Shown here in pieces: positions 63,397 to 64,000 of a stretch of 64,000 nucleotides of DNA. The stretch comes from Pseudomonas asiatica (GTDB lineage Bacteria; Pseudomonadota; Gammaproteobacteria; Pseudomonadales; Pseudomonadaceae), in assembly GCF_040214835.1 (NCBI RefSeq), contig NZ_CP157874.1, forward strand, positions 3,228,001 to 3,292,000, in the 5' to 3' direction. Position numbers and translations under genes: made by a program. The notes beneath the pieces are model-generated. The model saw only the letters and a list, made by a program, of their open reading frames with translations, was not told where the DNA came from and made no database searches. How positions within the stretch are numbered: the first letter of the stretch is position 1; the number at the start of each line of letters is the position of its first letter.

Positions 63397-64000
63397 ATGA
63401 CGTATTTCATTGATGTTCCAACCATGTCGGACTTGGTACATGACATTGGCGTAGCGCCGTTCATTGGCGAACTGGCCGCAGCTATTCGCGAAGATTACAA
63501 ACGCTGGCAGGAGTTTGATAAATCCGCGCGTGTTGCCAGCCATTCGGAAGTCGGCGTGATCGAACTGATGCCGGTCGCCGACAACAGCCGTTATGCCTTC
63601 AAATACGTCAATGGCCACCCGGCCAACACCGCCCGCGACCTGCATACGGTGATGGCCTTCGGCGTGCTGGCCGATGTCGACACCGGCTACCCGGTGCTGC
63701 TGTCCGAACTGACCATCGCCACCGCCCTGCGCACTGCGGCCACCTCGCTGATGGCAGCGCAGGCGCTGGCCCGGCCGAACTCGCGCAAGATGGCGCTGAT
63801 CGGCAACGGTGCGCAAAGCGAATTCCAGGCACTGGCCTTCCACAAACACCTGGGCATCGAAGAAATCGTCGCCTACGACACCGACCCGCTGGCCACCGCC
63901 AAGCTGATCGCCAACCTCAAGGAATACAGCGGCCTGACCATACGCCGCGCCGGTTCGGTGGCAGAAGCGGTGAAAGGCGTGGACATCATCACCACGGTGA
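63397..64000 (+). CDS. ocd: Ornithine cyclodeaminase, 3' end outside window
   Basis: The first 201 residues are present, beginning MTYFIDVPTMSDLVHDIGVA. They match the P. putida enzyme as I remember it, including the substrate-binding region YAFKYVNGHPANTARDLHTV and the NAD-binding GNGAQSEFQ at the start of the Rossmann domain. The enzyme converts L-ornithine to L-proline and ammonia with catalytic NAD. The start follows AAGGTGC/AAGAG. The gene continues beyond position 64000. Confidence 0.92.
   Translation, partial: MTYFIDVPTMSDLVHDIGVAPFIGELAAAIREDYKRWQEFDKSARVASHSEVGVIELMPVADNSRYAFKYVNGHPANTARDLHTVMAFGVLADVDTGYPVLLSELTIATALRTAATSLMAAQALARPNSRKMALIGNGAQSEFQALAFHKHLGIEEIVAYDTDPLATAKLIANLKEYSGLTIRRAGSVAEAVKGVDIITTV

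Noticed and set aside
63340..63849. Minus-strand frame of 169 codons near the window end
   Set aside because: It lies opposite the ornithine cyclodeaminase gene, which is only unlisted as a closed frame because it runs off the window.

Overview
The window is high-GC chromosomal DNA that looks like the Pseudomonas putida group. The support is the gene content (mdc/mad malonate operon, MexCD-OprJ-type efflux genes with an NfxB-type repressor, DUF2790, DUF2950 and DUF3300 proteins, an ornithine cyclodeaminase close to the P. putida enzyme as I recall it) and roughly twenty REP palindromes of the two kinds typical of that group. No tRNA, rRNA, CRISPR array, insertion sequence or prophage was recognised. 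Assignments come from reading motifs and from memory of families; no database search was run.

Layout. 1-3.95 kb: 3' part of an Rhs polymorphic toxin gene with an in-frame TAG, an AT-richer toxin tip and a small putative immunity gene. 4.2-4.75 kb: a structured untranslated region ahead of a small DUF3077/DUF6124-like protein. 5.2-12.6 kb (minus): complete malonate decarboxylase and transport operon mdcABCDEGH-madLM; mdcB carries a REP-derived insertion. 13-15.3 kb: a hydrolase/acyl-CoA dehydrogenase pair, probably for valine catabolism. 15.4-20.2 kb: LysR regulator, DUF2790 protein, trmK, a RidA protein and rlhA. 20.3-26.9 kb: nfxB converging on mexCD-oprJ, with near-identical palindromes upstream of nfxB and of mexC. 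27.4-29.4 kb: sigma-54 activator and a small conserved protein.

29.5-36.3 kb (minus): cobalamin riboswitch, cobW, cobN, then a ChlI-type AAA+ gene and a VWA reading frame. The VWA frame has no normal start codon and is joined to the AAA+ gene by what looks like a dnaX-type -1 frameshift site. It is the most notable feature of the window: one gene would supply both ATPase-side subunits of the cobalt chelatase.

36.4-41.4 kb: small hypothetical gene, ABC-F protein, ilvE, and a PACE efflux gene divergent from a LysR gene. 41.6-45.5 kb: VasX/BTH_I2691-type T6SS effector with a DUF6708 partner; its 3' end is AT-richer. 45.5-53.7 kb: DUF2950/DUF3300 pair, small secreted and membrane proteins, a DMT exporter, a second RidA protein and a GlxA-type AraC regulator. 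53.8-59.7 kb: TetR regulator, beta-propeller protein, a sulfonate-type binding protein with an LLM monooxygenase, (S)-ureidoglycine aminohydrolase and a START protein. 60-64 kb: LysR regulator, amino-acid permease, Lrp regulator and the 5' part of ornithine cyclodeaminase, which runs off the window.
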